Positions 43,543-52,156 of a stretch of DNA of 64,000 bases are shown here, in pieces. The first letter of the stretch is position 1, and every line of letters starts with the position of its first letter. The notes under the pieces are model-generated. The model was given only the letters and a program-made list of their open reading frames with translations. It did no database searches and was not told the origin of the DNA. This DNA is from Streptomyces decoyicus (lineage in GTDB: Bacteria > Actinomycetota > Actinomycetes > Streptomycetales > Streptomycetaceae): NCBI RefSeq assembly GCF_019880305.1, contig NZ_CP082301.1:5208001-5272000 (forward strand), written 5' to 3'. The position numbers and the translations under genes were made by a program.

Positions 43543-44574
43543 GTGCGTCGGGTCATCAGGATTGCCGCCGCGGCCACCGCCACCGCGGGCCTCGCGCTCA
43601 CCGCCACCGCGTGCGGTCAGAGCTTTGCCGAGGCCAATCGCGCCAAACACGCGGGGGTCGGGCTGGCCTTCGACATCGGCGGCCGGGACGACCACTCGTT
43701 CAACGAAGCGGCCGCCCGCGGTGCGGAGAACGCGAAGAAGAAGCTGGGCGTCAACGTCAAGATGCTCACCGCCAAGAACGGCGAGACCGAGGCGGACCGC
43801 GAACAGCGGCTCACCTCCTTCGCCGAGGCCGGCTACAACCCGGTCATCGGCGTCGGCTTCGCCTACAGCCAGTCCGTGCAGAACGTCGCCAAGGACTTCC
43901 CCGACACCACCTTCGGTGTCGTGGACGCCGTGCCGGAGGGCAAGAACGTCGATGCGATGGTCTTCGCCGAGCACGAGGGCTCGTACCTGGCCGGCGTCGC
44001 GGCCGCGCTGAAGAGCAAGACCCACAAGGTGGGCTTCATCGGTGGCGTGAACAACGCACTGATCCAGAAGTTCCAGGCCGGGTTCGAGCAGGGGGTCCGC
44101 GACACCGACCCGAAGGCCAAGGTCACGTCGCAGTACCTCTACCCGAACAACGACAAGGGCTTCAACGACCCGGCCGCCGCCAAGGCCAAGGCCGGCGGCA
44201 TGCTCGACAGCGATATCGACGTGATCTACTCCGCGGCCGGGCAGTCGGGCGCCGGAACGATCGAGGCGGTCAGCAAGGTCAAGGGCGCCTGGGCGATCGG
44301 TGTCGACTCCGACCAGTACCAGCAGCCCGGTCTGGCCCGCTACAAGAACCGCATCCTCACCTCGGTGGTGAAGAACGTCGACGTGGCGGTCTTCGACCTG
44401 ATCAAGAGCGTCGAGGACCACAAGCCGCTGACCGGCATCCACGCCTACGACCTCAAGCACAGCGGTGTCTCGCTCGCCACCTCGGGCGGCTTCATCAAGG
44501 ACATCCAGCCGCAGATCGACGCGGCCCGGAAGAAGATCATCGAGGGCAAGGTGAAGGTCAAGGAGACGCCGTAG
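43543..44574 (+). CDS. BmpA-type nucleoside-binding lipoprotein of ABC transporter
   Basis: 343 residues. Signal with lipobox LTATAC (Cys24) and a periplasmic-binding fold of the BMP/Med family (GLAFDIGGRDDHSFNEAAARG, VIGVGFAYSQSV, VVDAVPEGKNV, KVGFIGGVNN, DVIYSAAGQSGAGTIEA, GVDSDQY). BMP proteins capture purine and pyrimidine nucleosides for BPD_transp_2-type ABC importers, and both permeases plus the ATPase follow in the operon, then cdd. GTG at 43543 has AGGGAAGG upstream. A stem-loop after the gene may keep lipoprotein mRNA in excess. Confidence 0.94.
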   Translation: MRRVIRIAAAATATAGLALTATACGQSFAEANRAKHAGVGLAFDIGGRDDHSFNEAAARGAENAKKKLGVNVKMLTAKNGETEADREQRLTSFAEAGYNPVIGVGFAYSQSVQNVAKDFPDTTFGVVDAVPEGKNVDAMVFAEHEGSYLAGVAAALKSKTHKVGFIGGVNNALIQKFQAGFEQGVRDTDPKAKVTSQYLYPNNDKGFNDPAAAKAKAGGMLDSDIDVIYSAAGQSGAGTIEAVSKVKGAWAIGVDSDQYQQPGLARYKNRILTSVVKNVDVAVFDLIKSVEDHKPLTGIHAYDLKHSGVSLATSGGFIKDIQPQIDAARKKIIEGKVKVKETP

Positions 44575-44590
44575 CCAGGGACCACCGCCG

Positions 44591-44620
44591 CCCCGGGCCG
44601 CCGCAGAGCCGGCCCCGGGG
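44591..44620 (+). terminator. Stem-loop between binding-protein and ABC ATPase genes
   Basis: CCCCGGGCCG / GGCCCCGGGG with a short loop and one bulge. Probably a partial terminator or 3' mRNA stabiliser that sets a higher level of the binding protein. Confidence 0.5.
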
Positions 44621-44716
44621 GACAGGCCCCACGTCCCCCTTGTGACCGGCCTTTCCGGTCCCTTCCCCGCTTTTCTTACGTCCTTTCCGCTCCTTCATCC
44701 CCGAGGGGAGTGCGCC

Positions 44717-46390
44717 ATCAACGCAGCATCCACGAGCAGCGGCCCGGCCGGCCCGGACGCCCCTGCTGTTGAACTCCGCGGAATCACCAAAAGGTTCCCC
44801 GGTGTCGTGGCCAACCACGACATCCATCTCACCGTGCGCCGCGGCACCGTCCACGCCCTGTGCGGCGAGAACGGTGCCGGCAAGTCCACCCTGATGAAGA
44901 TCCTCTACGGCATGCAGAAGCCGGACGAGGGCACCATCGAGCTCGACGGCGAGCAGGTCACCCTGCACACCCCGGGCGACGCCATCGCCCGCGGCATCGG
45001 CATGGTGCACCAGCACTTCATGCTCGCCGACAACCTCACCGTCCTGGAGAACACCGTCCTCGGCGCGGAGAAGCTGCACGGCATCGCCGCCGGCGCCCGC
45101 GCGAAGATAAAGGAGCTCTCGGACGCGTACGGGCTGGGCATCCGGCCGGACGTCCTGGTCGAGGACCTCGGTGTCGCCGACCGCCAGCGGGTGGAGATCC
45201 TCAAGGTCCTCTACCGCGGCGCCCGCACCCTGATCCTCGACGAGCCGACCGCCGTACTGGTCCCGCAGGAGGTCGACGCACTCTTCGACAACCTGCGCGA
45301 GCTCAAGTCCGAGGGCCTGACCGTCATTTTCATCTCGCACAAGCTGGGCGAGGTGCTCTCGGTCGCCGACGACATCACCGTCATACGGCGCGGTACCACC
45401 GTGGCGTCGGTCGAGCCGTCCCGGACCACCTCCAAGCAGCTGGCCGAGCTGATGGTCGGCAGCGAACTGCCGTCCCCGGAGACCCGCGAATCGACCGTCA
45501 CGGACGAGGAGATGCTGCGCGTCAGAGATCTGCACCTCTCCGCGACCGACACCGACGGCGTGGTCCGCACCGTCCTGGACGGCATCTCCTTCACCATCCA
45601 CAAGGGCGAGGTGCTGGGCGTCGCCGGTGTCGAGGGCAACGGCCAGGCCGAACTCGTCGAAGCCGTCATGGGCACCCGCACCCCCGACCACGGCACCGTC
45701 ACCCTGGACGGCAGCGACCTGTCCGGGGCCTCCACCCGCGCCCGGCGCGAGGGCGGCATCGGCTACATCCCCGAGGACCGCCACCGCCACGGACTGCTGC
45801 TGGAAGCCCCGCTGTGGGAGAACCGCATCCTGGGCCATGTCACCGAGCGGCCCAACAGCAAGGGCAAGCTCCTCGACCTGGCCGGGGCCCGCAAGGACAC
45901 CGAGCGCATCGTCGCGGAGTACGACGTGCGCACCCCCGGCATCGAGGTCACCGCGTCCTCGCTCTCCGGCGGCAACCAGCAGAAGCTGATCGTCGGCCGC
46001 GAGATGAGCCACCGGCCCAAGCTGTTGATCGCCGCCCATCCCACCCGCGGCGTCGACGTCGGCGCGCAGGCGCAGATCTGGGAACAGATCCGCGAGGCGC
46101 GCCGCGAGGGCCTGGCGGTGCTGCTGATCTCTGCCGACCTGGACGAGCTGATCGGCCTGTCCGACACCCTGCGGGTGATGTACCGGGGCCGGCTGGTCGC
46201 GGACGCGGACCCCGCCGTCATCACCCCGGAGGAGTTGGGCTCCGCCATGACCGGTGCCGCCAGCGGCCACCTCACCGCCGCGGACGCGGCGGCGGACGAC
46301 AGCGCGTCGGACGGCAACCCGTCGGACGACGGTGCGTCGCACGGCAGCACGCCGGACGGCGCCGGCGAGCAGGGCGGTGAGCAGAAGTGA
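44717..46390 (+). CDS. Nucleoside ABC transporter ATP-binding protein (two NBDs)
   Basis: 557 residues with two fused nucleotide-binding domains, as in sugar/nucleoside (RbsA/NupA-like) ATPases. NBD1: Walker A GENGAGKST, Q-loop GMVHQHFML, Walker B TLILDEPTAVL, switch SHKLGEV. NBD2: degenerate Walker A GVEGNGQAEL, intact signature LSGGNQQK, and LLIAAHPTRGVDVGA in place of a canonical Walker B. A Ser/Asp-rich tail ends the chain. No ATG or GTG start fits the strong SD AGGGGAG (44704-44710): six bases after it the in-frame codon is ATC (44717). A GTG at 44642 has no SD. The next gene overlaps as GTGA. Confidence 0.92.
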   Translation: MNAASTSSGPAGPDAPAVELRGITKRFPGVVANHDIHLTVRRGTVHALCGENGAGKSTLMKILYGMQKPDEGTIELDGEQVTLHTPGDAIARGIGMVHQHFMLADNLTVLENTVLGAEKLHGIAAGARAKIKELSDAYGLGIRPDVLVEDLGVADRQRVEILKVLYRGARTLILDEPTAVLVPQEVDALFDNLRELKSEGLTVIFISHKLGEVLSVADDITVIRRGTTVASVEPSRTTSKQLAELMVGSELPSPETRESTVTDEEMLRVRDLHLSATDTDGVVRTVLDGISFTIHKGEVLGVAGVEGNGQAELVEAVMGTRTPDHGTVTLDGSDLSGASTRARREGGIGYIPEDRHRHGLLLEAPLWENRILGHVTERPNSKGKLLDLAGARKDTERIVAEYDVRTPGIEVTASSLSGGNQQKLIVGREMSHRPKLLIAAHPTRGVDVGAQAQIWEQIREARREGLAVLLISADLDELIGLSDTLRVMYRGRLVADADPAVITPEELGSAMTGAASGHLTAADAAADDSASDGNPSDDGASHGSTPDGAGEQGGEQK

Positions 46391-47568
46391 GTACCTCCAC
46401 CAAGAACCCCGCCAAGAACCCCACCGTGGAAGCCATCGCCAGGAGCGCCACCCGGGACAAGGTGATCCTCGCGATCGCCGCGCCCGTCCTGGCCATCGTC
46501 GCCGCGATTGTGATCTCGTCCCTGGTCTTCCTGGCGTCGGGCGAGAATCCGTTCCGGGCCTACGGGATCATGGCCGATTACGGCCACTACAGCGACAGCC
46601 AGGTCTGGATCATCAACAAGGCGGTGCCGTACTACCTTTCGGCACTGGCGGTCGCCATCGGCTTCCGGATGAACCTCTTCAACATCGGCGTCGACGGCCA
46701 GTACCGCCTGGCGGCCTTCGCGGCCGCCGCGGTCGGCGGGGCCATCGCCCTCCCCGGCGCGATCCAGATCATCCTGCTCATCGTCATCGCGATGCTGGTG
46801 GGCGCGATCTGGTCGGGCATCGCCGGTCTGCTGAAGACGACCCGTGGCGTCAGCGAAGTGATCACCACGATCATGCTGAACGCGATCGCCGCCTCGATCA
46901 TCGGCTACTTCCTGCAGGACGGCCGCCTCGCCATCAAGGACGGCAACCTCCTGCACACCAAGTTCCTCCCGGAATCCAGCCACTTCTTCTCCTTCCCGAC
47001 CCACCCCAAGCCGGTCCTCGGCTTCGTGGTGATCGCGGTGCTGGCCGGTGCGCTGTACTGGTTCGGCATCAACCGCACCCGCTTCGGCTTCGACCTGCGC
47101 GCCGTGGGCGCCTCCGAGTCGGCCGCCGAGGCCAGCGGTGTCAGCGTCAAGCGCATGGTCGTCAGCAGCATGCTGCTGTCGGGCGCGGCGGCCGGCCTGG
47201 TCGGCATGCCCACCCTGCTCGGCGAGTCCTTCCAGTACGGCACGGACTTCCCGGCCGGTATCGGCTTCACCGGTATCGCCATCGCGCTGCTCGGCCGCAA
47301 CCACCCCGTCGGCATGGCCTTCGGCGCCCTGCTGTGGGCGTTCCTCGACCGCACCGGCTCCCGGCTGGAGTTCGAGGGCTACGCCCAGGAAATCGTCGGC
47401 GTCATCCAGGGCGTCATCGTCCTGTGCGTGGTCATCGCCTACGAGATCGTGCGCCGCTACGGGCTGAACCTACAGCAGCGCAAGGTCGGCGAGGAGCTGG
47501 CCGCCCTGTCCCGCACGACAAACGCCGACAAGTCCGGCAAGAGTGACAACCCGGAGGTGTCGGCGTGA
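46387..47568 (+). CDS. Nucleoside ABC transporter permease 1
   Basis: 393-residue BPD_transp_2 family permease with about ten membrane segments; family blocks GENPFRAYG, FRMNLFNIGVDGQYRLAAF, TRGVSEVITTIMLN, RAVGASESAAEASGVSV and FTGIAIALLGRNHPVGMAFGALLW. It forms the channel with the second permease. GTG start overlaps the ATPase stop (GTGA), and its own stop overlaps the next GTG the same way, so the three transporter proteins are made in coupled fashion. Confidence 0.94.
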   Translation: MSTSTKNPAKNPTVEAIARSATRDKVILAIAAPVLAIVAAIVISSLVFLASGENPFRAYGIMADYGHYSDSQVWIINKAVPYYLSALAVAIGFRMNLFNIGVDGQYRLAAFAAAAVGGAIALPGAIQIILLIVIAMLVGAIWSGIAGLLKTTRGVSEVITTIMLNAIAASIIGYFLQDGRLAIKDGNLLHTKFLPESSHFFSFPTHPKPVLGFVVIAVLAGALYWFGINRTRFGFDLRAVGASESAAEASGVSVKRMVVSSMLLSGAAAGLVGMPTLLGESFQYGTDFPAGIGFTGIAIALLGRNHPVGMAFGALLWAFLDRTGSRLEFEGYAQEIVGVIQGVIVLCVVIAYEIVRRYGLNLQQRKVGEELAALSRTTNADKSGKSDNPEVSA

Positions 47569-48845
47569 GTACGGACCTCAAGTCCGCGACCAAGCTCGCG
47601 GTCCCAGGAAGGGGCGGCCGGCGCAAGCTGACCTACCCCTGGATCCTGCTGATCATCGCCGTCGGCCTGGTCGCCGTCTCCGCCCTCCGGGCCGTCACCG
47701 GCGCCGGGGACCTCACCTCCACCGGCCAGTTCGGCGCCGCGCTGAGCGCCGCCGTACCGATCGGCCTGGCGGGTCTGGGCGGACTGTGGTCCGAGCGGGC
47801 CGGCGTGGTCAACATCGGCCTCGAAGGCATGATGATGCTCGGCTCGTTCGCGGCCGGCTGGGTCGGCTGGCAGCACGGCCCCTGGGCGGCGGCCGCGGCC
47901 GGCATCCTCGGCGGCGCGCTCGGCGGCCTCATCCACGCCGTCGCCACCGTGACCTTCGGCGTCGACCACATCGTCTCCGGTGTCGCGGTCAACATCCTGG
48001 CGCTCGGTGCCACCCAGTACCTGGCCACCCTGTGGTTCGGCCAGGAGGGCAGCGCGGCCATGGCGGCCGGCGGCAACGACAAGCAGTCCCCGCCGATGCC
48101 CGACATGCCGACGTTCACAGTCCCCGGCCTGTCGGACTGGCTGAACTCCCTGGAGGGCCACCACTGGTTCCTGGTCTCCGACGTCGCCGGCATCCTCGGC
48201 GCCGCGGTCACCAACGTCTCCTGGCTGACCCTGCTCACCATCGCCCTGTTCATCGGCACCTTCTACGTACTCTGGCGCTCCTCGTTCGGACTGCGGCTGC
48301 GCTCCTGCGGCGAGGCCCCCATCTCGGCCGAGACTCTGGGCGTCAACGTCTACTCGTACAAGTACGCGGCGGTGCTGGTCTCCGGAGCCCTGGCCGGCCT
48401 CGGCGGTGCCTTCCTCTCCATCGGAGTGCACTTCTACCAGGACGGCCAGACCGGCGGCCGCGGCTACATCGGTCTCGCCACGATGATCTTCGGCAACTGG
48501 CGGCCGGGCGGCGTCGCGATGGGCGCGGGCCTGTTCGGCTTCATGGACGCCATGCAGCTGCGCAGCGGCGGCCCGACCGTCCATGCGCTGCTGCTGGGCC
48601 TGGCCGCGCTCCTCGCGGTGCTCGCCCTGCTCCGGCTGCGCGCCGCCAAGCGCGCCCAGGCCGCGGTGTCGGCCGTCGCCGCCGCCGTCCTCATAGGGTG
48701 GTACTTCCTGGCCGACACCGTTCCCCTCGAACTGGTCGAGGCGAGTCCCTACATCGCCACCCTGCTGGTGCTCGCCCTCTTCTCCCAGCGGCTGCGGCCG
48801 CCGAAGGCGAACGGCAGGCCCTACCGCCGAGGACAAGGCGCATGA
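47565..48845 (+). CDS. Nucleoside ABC transporter permease 2
   Basis: 426 residues, about ten membrane segments; markers AVPIGLAGLGGLWSERAGVVNIGLEGMMMLGSF, GVDHIVSGVAVNILALG, SFGLRLRSCGEAPISAETLGVNV and GGRGYIGLATMIFGNW. Partner of the preceding permease. Overlaps the cdd ATG by four bases, tying uptake directly to cytidine deamination. Confidence 0.94.
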   Translation: MSTDLKSATKLAVPGRGGRRKLTYPWILLIIAVGLVAVSALRAVTGAGDLTSTGQFGAALSAAVPIGLAGLGGLWSERAGVVNIGLEGMMMLGSFAAGWVGWQHGPWAAAAAGILGGALGGLIHAVATVTFGVDHIVSGVAVNILALGATQYLATLWFGQEGSAAMAAGGNDKQSPPMPDMPTFTVPGLSDWLNSLEGHHWFLVSDVAGILGAAVTNVSWLTLLTIALFIGTFYVLWRSSFGLRLRSCGEAPISAETLGVNVYSYKYAAVLVSGALAGLGGAFLSIGVHFYQDGQTGGRGYIGLATMIFGNWRPGGVAMGAGLFGFMDAMQLRSGGPTVHALLLGLAALLAVLALLRLRAAKRAQAAVSAVAAAVLIGWYFLADTVPLELVEASPYIATLLVLALFSQRLRPPKANGRPYRRGQGA

Positions 48846-49258
48846 CACCACCGGTGCCGGTCGACTGGACCGCACTGCGCGCGCAGGCCCGGGACGCGAT
48901 GTCCCGGGCCTACGCCCCTTACTCCGGCTACCCCGTCGGCGCCGCCGCCCTCGTGGACGACGGCCGCACCCTCACCGGCTGCAACGTCGAGAACGCCTCG
49001 TACGGCCTCGCCCTCTGCGCCGAATGCGCCCTGGTCTCCGCCCTCTTCACGGGCCGGCCCGAGCACGGCCCGACCCCCCGCCTGACCGCCTTCACCTGCG
49101 TCGACGGCACCGGCGGCCTGCTCGTCCCCTGCGGCCGCTGCCGCCAACTGCTGTGGGAACACGGCGGCCCGGAGCTGCTGGTCGACACGGCGTCGGGCAT
49201 CCGGCCGCTGTCGGAGCTGCTGCCGGATGCGTTCGGCCCCGGCCACCTGGCCCCCTGA
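48842..49258 (+). CDS. cdd: Cytidine deaminase
   Basis: 138-residue tetramer-type deaminase converting cytidine and deoxycytidine to uridine and deoxyuridine. Zinc site with catalytic Glu in CNVENASYGLALCAEC (Cys-Ala-Glu) and PCGRCRQ; substrate Asn/Glu in the NVENAS segment. ATG at 48842 (ATGA overlap with permease 2). Last gene of the uptake operon; deoA follows 90 bases later under its own operator. Confidence 0.96.
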   Translation: MTPPVPVDWTALRAQARDAMSRAYAPYSGYPVGAAALVDDGRTLTGCNVENASYGLALCAECALVSALFTGRPEHGPTPRLTAFTCVDGTGGLLVPCGRCRQLLWEHGGPELLVDTASGIRPLSELLPDAFGPGHLAP

Positions 49259-49304
49259 CGCACGAGGTGTGGCCGGATCCCGTCCGGTCTGGCCACCCTC
49301 GTGT

Positions 49305-49316
49305 CTATGCGTGTAG
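49305..49316. promoter_or_regulatory. Nucleoside-regulon palindrome upstream of deoA
   Basis: CTATGCGTGTAG, a perfect CTAYGCGYGTAG match, 33 bases before the deoA ATG and overlapping a possible -10 TAGAAC (49314-49319). Just upstream (49261-49303) is an imperfect long hairpin built on CACGAGG/CCTCGTG that may end the cdd transcript. Confidence 0.65.
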
Positions 49317-49348
49317 AACGGGAGTTACCCGTTCGAAAGGAACCCTCC

Positions 49349-50626
49349 ATGGACGTCATCTCCGTCATCCGCGCCAAGCGCGACCGCGGCGTGCTGACCC
49401 CCGATCAGATCGACTGGGTCATCGACGCCTACACCCGCGGCGAGGTCGCCCATGAGCAGATGTCGTCCCTGGCGATGGCCATCTTCCTCAACGGCATGAA
49501 CCGCACGGAGATCGCCCGCTGGACGGCGGCGATGATCGACTCCGGCGAGCGCATGGACTTCTCGTCCCTGCCGCGCCCCACCGCCGACAAGCACTCCACC
49601 GGCGGCGTCGGCGACAAGATCACCCTGCCGCTGGCCCCGCTCGTCGCCGCCTGCGGCGCGGCCGTCCCGCAGCTCTCCGGCCGCGGCCTCGGCCACACCG
49701 GCGGCACCCTCGACAAGCTCGAAGCGATCCCCGGGTGGCGCGCGACCCTCTCCAACGCGGAGATGCTGAACGTCCTGCGCGAGGTCGGCTCCGTCATCTG
49801 CGCCGCCGGCGACGGCCTCGCCCCCGCCGACAAGAAGCTCTACGCGCTCCGCGATGTCACCGGCACCGTCGAGTCCATCCCCCTGATCGCCTCCTCCATC
49901 ATGTCCAAGAAGATCGCCGAGGGCACCGGCTCCCTCGTCCTGGACGTCAAGGTCGGCTCCGGCGCCTTCATGAAGGACCTCGACAACGCCCGCGAACTGG
50001 CCTCCACCATGGTCGAGTTGGGCACCGACCACGGCGTCAAGACGGTCGCGCTGCTCACCGACATGGCCACCCCGCTCGGCCTGACCGCCGGCAACGCCCT
50101 CGAAGTCCGCGAATCCGTCGAGGTGCTGGCCGGCGGCGGCCCCCAGGACGTCGTCGAGCTGACCCTGGCGCTGGCCCGCGAGATGCTCGACGCGGCCGGC
50201 CTCAAGGACGCGGACCCGGCCAAGGCCCTGGCCGACGGCTCCGCCATGGACCACTGGCGCCGCATGATCGCCGCCCAGGGCGGCGACCCCGACGCGGCCC
50301 TCCCCGTGGCCCGCGAACAGCACGTCGTCACCGCCGCCTCCTCCGGCACCCTCACCGCCCTCGACGCCTACGCCGTCGGCCTCGCCGCCTGGCGCCTGGG
50401 CGCCGGCCGCGCCCGCAAGGAGGACCCGGTCCAGGCCGGCGCGGGCATCGAACTCCATGCCAAGCCCGGCGACACCGTCACCGCCGGCCAGCCCCTGCTG
50501 ACCCTGCACACCGACACCCCGGAGAAGTTCGGCTACGCCCTGGAGGCCCTGGACGGCGGCGTCCTGGTCGGCCCCGAGGACGCGGCCTTCGCCGCCACTC
50601 CGGTGGTGCTCGAACGTATCGCCTGA
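49349..50626 (+). CDS. deoA: Thymidine phosphorylase
   Basis: 425 residues; phosphorolysis of thymidine and deoxyuridine to base plus deoxyribose-1-phosphate. Family signature SGRGLGHTGGTLDKLEAIPG, phosphate site KHSTGGVGDK, plus ADKKLYALRDVTGTVESIPLIASSIMSKK and the C-terminal lipoyl-like domain (VQAGAGIELHAKPGDTV). The ATG at 49349 opens MDVISVIRAKRDRG with GAAAGGA upstream; an earlier ATG at 49301 runs through the operator and is rejected. Acts on the uridine/deoxyuridine produced by Cdd and on imported thymidine. Confidence 0.97.
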   Translation: MDVISVIRAKRDRGVLTPDQIDWVIDAYTRGEVAHEQMSSLAMAIFLNGMNRTEIARWTAAMIDSGERMDFSSLPRPTADKHSTGGVGDKITLPLAPLVAACGAAVPQLSGRGLGHTGGTLDKLEAIPGWRATLSNAEMLNVLREVGSVICAAGDGLAPADKKLYALRDVTGTVESIPLIASSIMSKKIAEGTGSLVLDVKVGSGAFMKDLDNARELASTMVELGTDHGVKTVALLTDMATPLGLTAGNALEVRESVEVLAGGGPQDVVELTLALAREMLDAAGLKDADPAKALADGSAMDHWRRMIAAQGGDPDAALPVAREQHVVTAASSGTLTALDAYAVGLAAWRLGAGRARKEDPVQAGAGIELHAKPGDTVTAGQPLLTLHTDTPEKFGYALEALDGGVLVGPEDAAFAATPVVLERIA

Positions 50627-50711
50627 CCTGCGCCCGCGGCCGGAGGCCGCTGAGGACGCGGCTCGTATGGGTGAAGGGGCCCGGGGGCCCATGATCACCC
50701 CCGCACACGGA

Positions 50712-50756
50712 CGAAGGGCCCGCCCCACCAGGACAGGTGGTGGGACGGGCCCTTCG
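50712..50756. terminator. Bidirectional terminator, deoA / MFS
   Basis: 19-base arms CGAAGGGCCCGCCCCACCA (50712-50730) and TGGTGGGACGGGCCCTTCG (50738-50756), one mismatch, 7-base loop, between convergent genes. Confidence 0.88.
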
Positions 50757-50768
50757 GACTGAGGGGTG

Positions 50769-52094
50769 CTACGCGGCCTTCTCCAGGTGGAGGAGCCGGC
50801 GTTCGGCCACGGCCTTGCGGGTGGCGTAGAGGGTGATCGAGGCGGCGCCGACCATCGCCGCGAGGCCCAGGAGGACGGTGCCCTCCCAGCCGACGGCGTG
50901 GAAGGCGGCGGCGCCGAGTGCGCCGCCCAGGCTGCTGCCGACGTAGTACGCGCACTGGTACAGCGCCGACGCCTGTGCACGGGCCGTCTTGGCGGTGCGG
51001 CTGACCGCGGACGAGGCGACCGCGTGGCCCGCGAAGAAGCCCGCGGTGATCAGGATCAGGCCCGCCAGCACCGCGGCGACGGAGTCGGCGAGGGAGAGCA
51101 GCAGGCCCGTGGAGGTGGTGCCGACGGCCAGGTAGAGGGCGCCGCGGCGGCCCGTACGGGCGACCAGCGTGCCGGCCGCGGCCGAGGAGACCGTACCGAC
51201 CAGGTAGACCACGAAGATCGAACCGACAATGCCCTGCGGGAGGTTGAACGGCTCGGAGACCAGTCGGTAGCCGATGACCGTGTAGACCGCGCCGAAGACC
51301 GTCATGAACAGGCCGCCGATGGCGTAGAGACGGCGCAGCAGAGGGTCGGCGAGGTGGTTGCCGAGCGTACGTGCCAGCGCCCGCGGGCCCACCGAACGGG
51401 GCGCGAAGTGCCGGGCCTTGGGGACCAGCAGCCGGAACGTCACCGCGCACACCACGGCCAGCACACCCACCGCGGCCAGCGCGGCCCGCCAGCCCCAGGC
51501 CTGGGCGACCCAGCCGGTCACGATCCGGCCGGACATCCCGCCGATGCTGTTGCCCGCCACGAACAGCCCGATGGCCGCCACCAGCGCCTTGGCGCGTACC
51601 TCCTCGGCCAGGAAGGCCATCGCCGACGCCGGCAGCCCGGCCAGCGCCACGCCCTGGATGCCGCGCAGCGCGATCAGCACACCGAGCGACGGGGCGAACG
51701 GCACCAGCATCGCGATCAGCGCGGCGACCGAGAGGGACAGCGTCATCAGCGTGCGCCGGCCGAAGCGCTCGGAGACCGCGCTCAGCGGGATCACGCCGAG
51801 GGCCAGGCCGAAGGTGGCCGCGGACACGGTCCAGCTCGCCTGGTCCGGGCTGACCCCGAGGTCACCGGAGATCGCGGGCAGCAGTGCCTGCGTGGAGTAC
51901 AGGAGCGCGAAGGTCGCCACTCCGGCGGCGAAGAGGGCGAAGCTCATCCGGCGGTAGCCGGGGCCGCCCGGCCGCAGCTTGCCCGACTCGGGGTCGGGCG
52001 CGGCGGAGGAAGCGGAGGCAGAGGAGTCGGTGGACGACAGAGGAGAGGCGGCCGCACGGTCGGTGACGGACGCCCCGGTATCAGCGGGAGGCAT
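50769..52094 (-). CDS. MFS transporter (YnfM/arabinose-efflux-like)
   Basis: 441 residues with 12 membrane segments after a Ser/Ala-rich ~45-residue cytoplasmic N-terminus; MFS loop motif after segment 2 as SERFGRRTLM. Divergent from a LysR regulator with a palindrome in the shared gap, the common layout for LysR-controlled efflux. Exported compound unknown. Start ATG 52094; no clear SD. Confidence 0.9.
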   Translation of the reverse strand: MPPADTGASVTDRAAASPLSSTDSSASASSAAPDPESGKLRPGGPGYRRMSFALFAAGVATFALLYSTQALLPAISGDLGVSPDQASWTVSAATFGLALGVIPLSAVSERFGRRTLMTLSLSVAALIAMLVPFAPSLGVLIALRGIQGVALAGLPASAMAFLAEEVRAKALVAAIGLFVAGNSIGGMSGRIVTGWVAQAWGWRAALAAVGVLAVVCAVTFRLLVPKARHFAPRSVGPRALARTLGNHLADPLLRRLYAIGGLFMTVFGAVYTVIGYRLVSEPFNLPQGIVGSIFVVYLVGTVSSAAAGTLVARTGRRGALYLAVGTTSTGLLLSLADSVAAVLAGLILITAGFFAGHAVASSAVSRTAKTARAQASALYQCAYYVGSSLGGALGAAAFHAVGWEGTVLLGLAAMVGAASITLYATRKAVAERRLLHLEKAA

Positions 52095-52115
52095 GTTTCG
52101 AAGGTAGGCCGCCCA

Positions 52116-52141
52116 GTTTCATGCGTCCAATGCATGGAAAC
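52116..52141. promoter_or_regulatory. LysR-type operator palindrome
   Basis: Near-perfect 26-base dyad with arms GTTTC-ATGC and GCAT-GGAAAC around a 7-base centre, in the 62-base gap between MFS and lysR starts. It covers the ATGs at 52121 and 52133, arguing that the LysR protein starts farther downstream. Confidence 0.65.
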
Positions 52142-52156
52142 GCCATAATCGATGCT

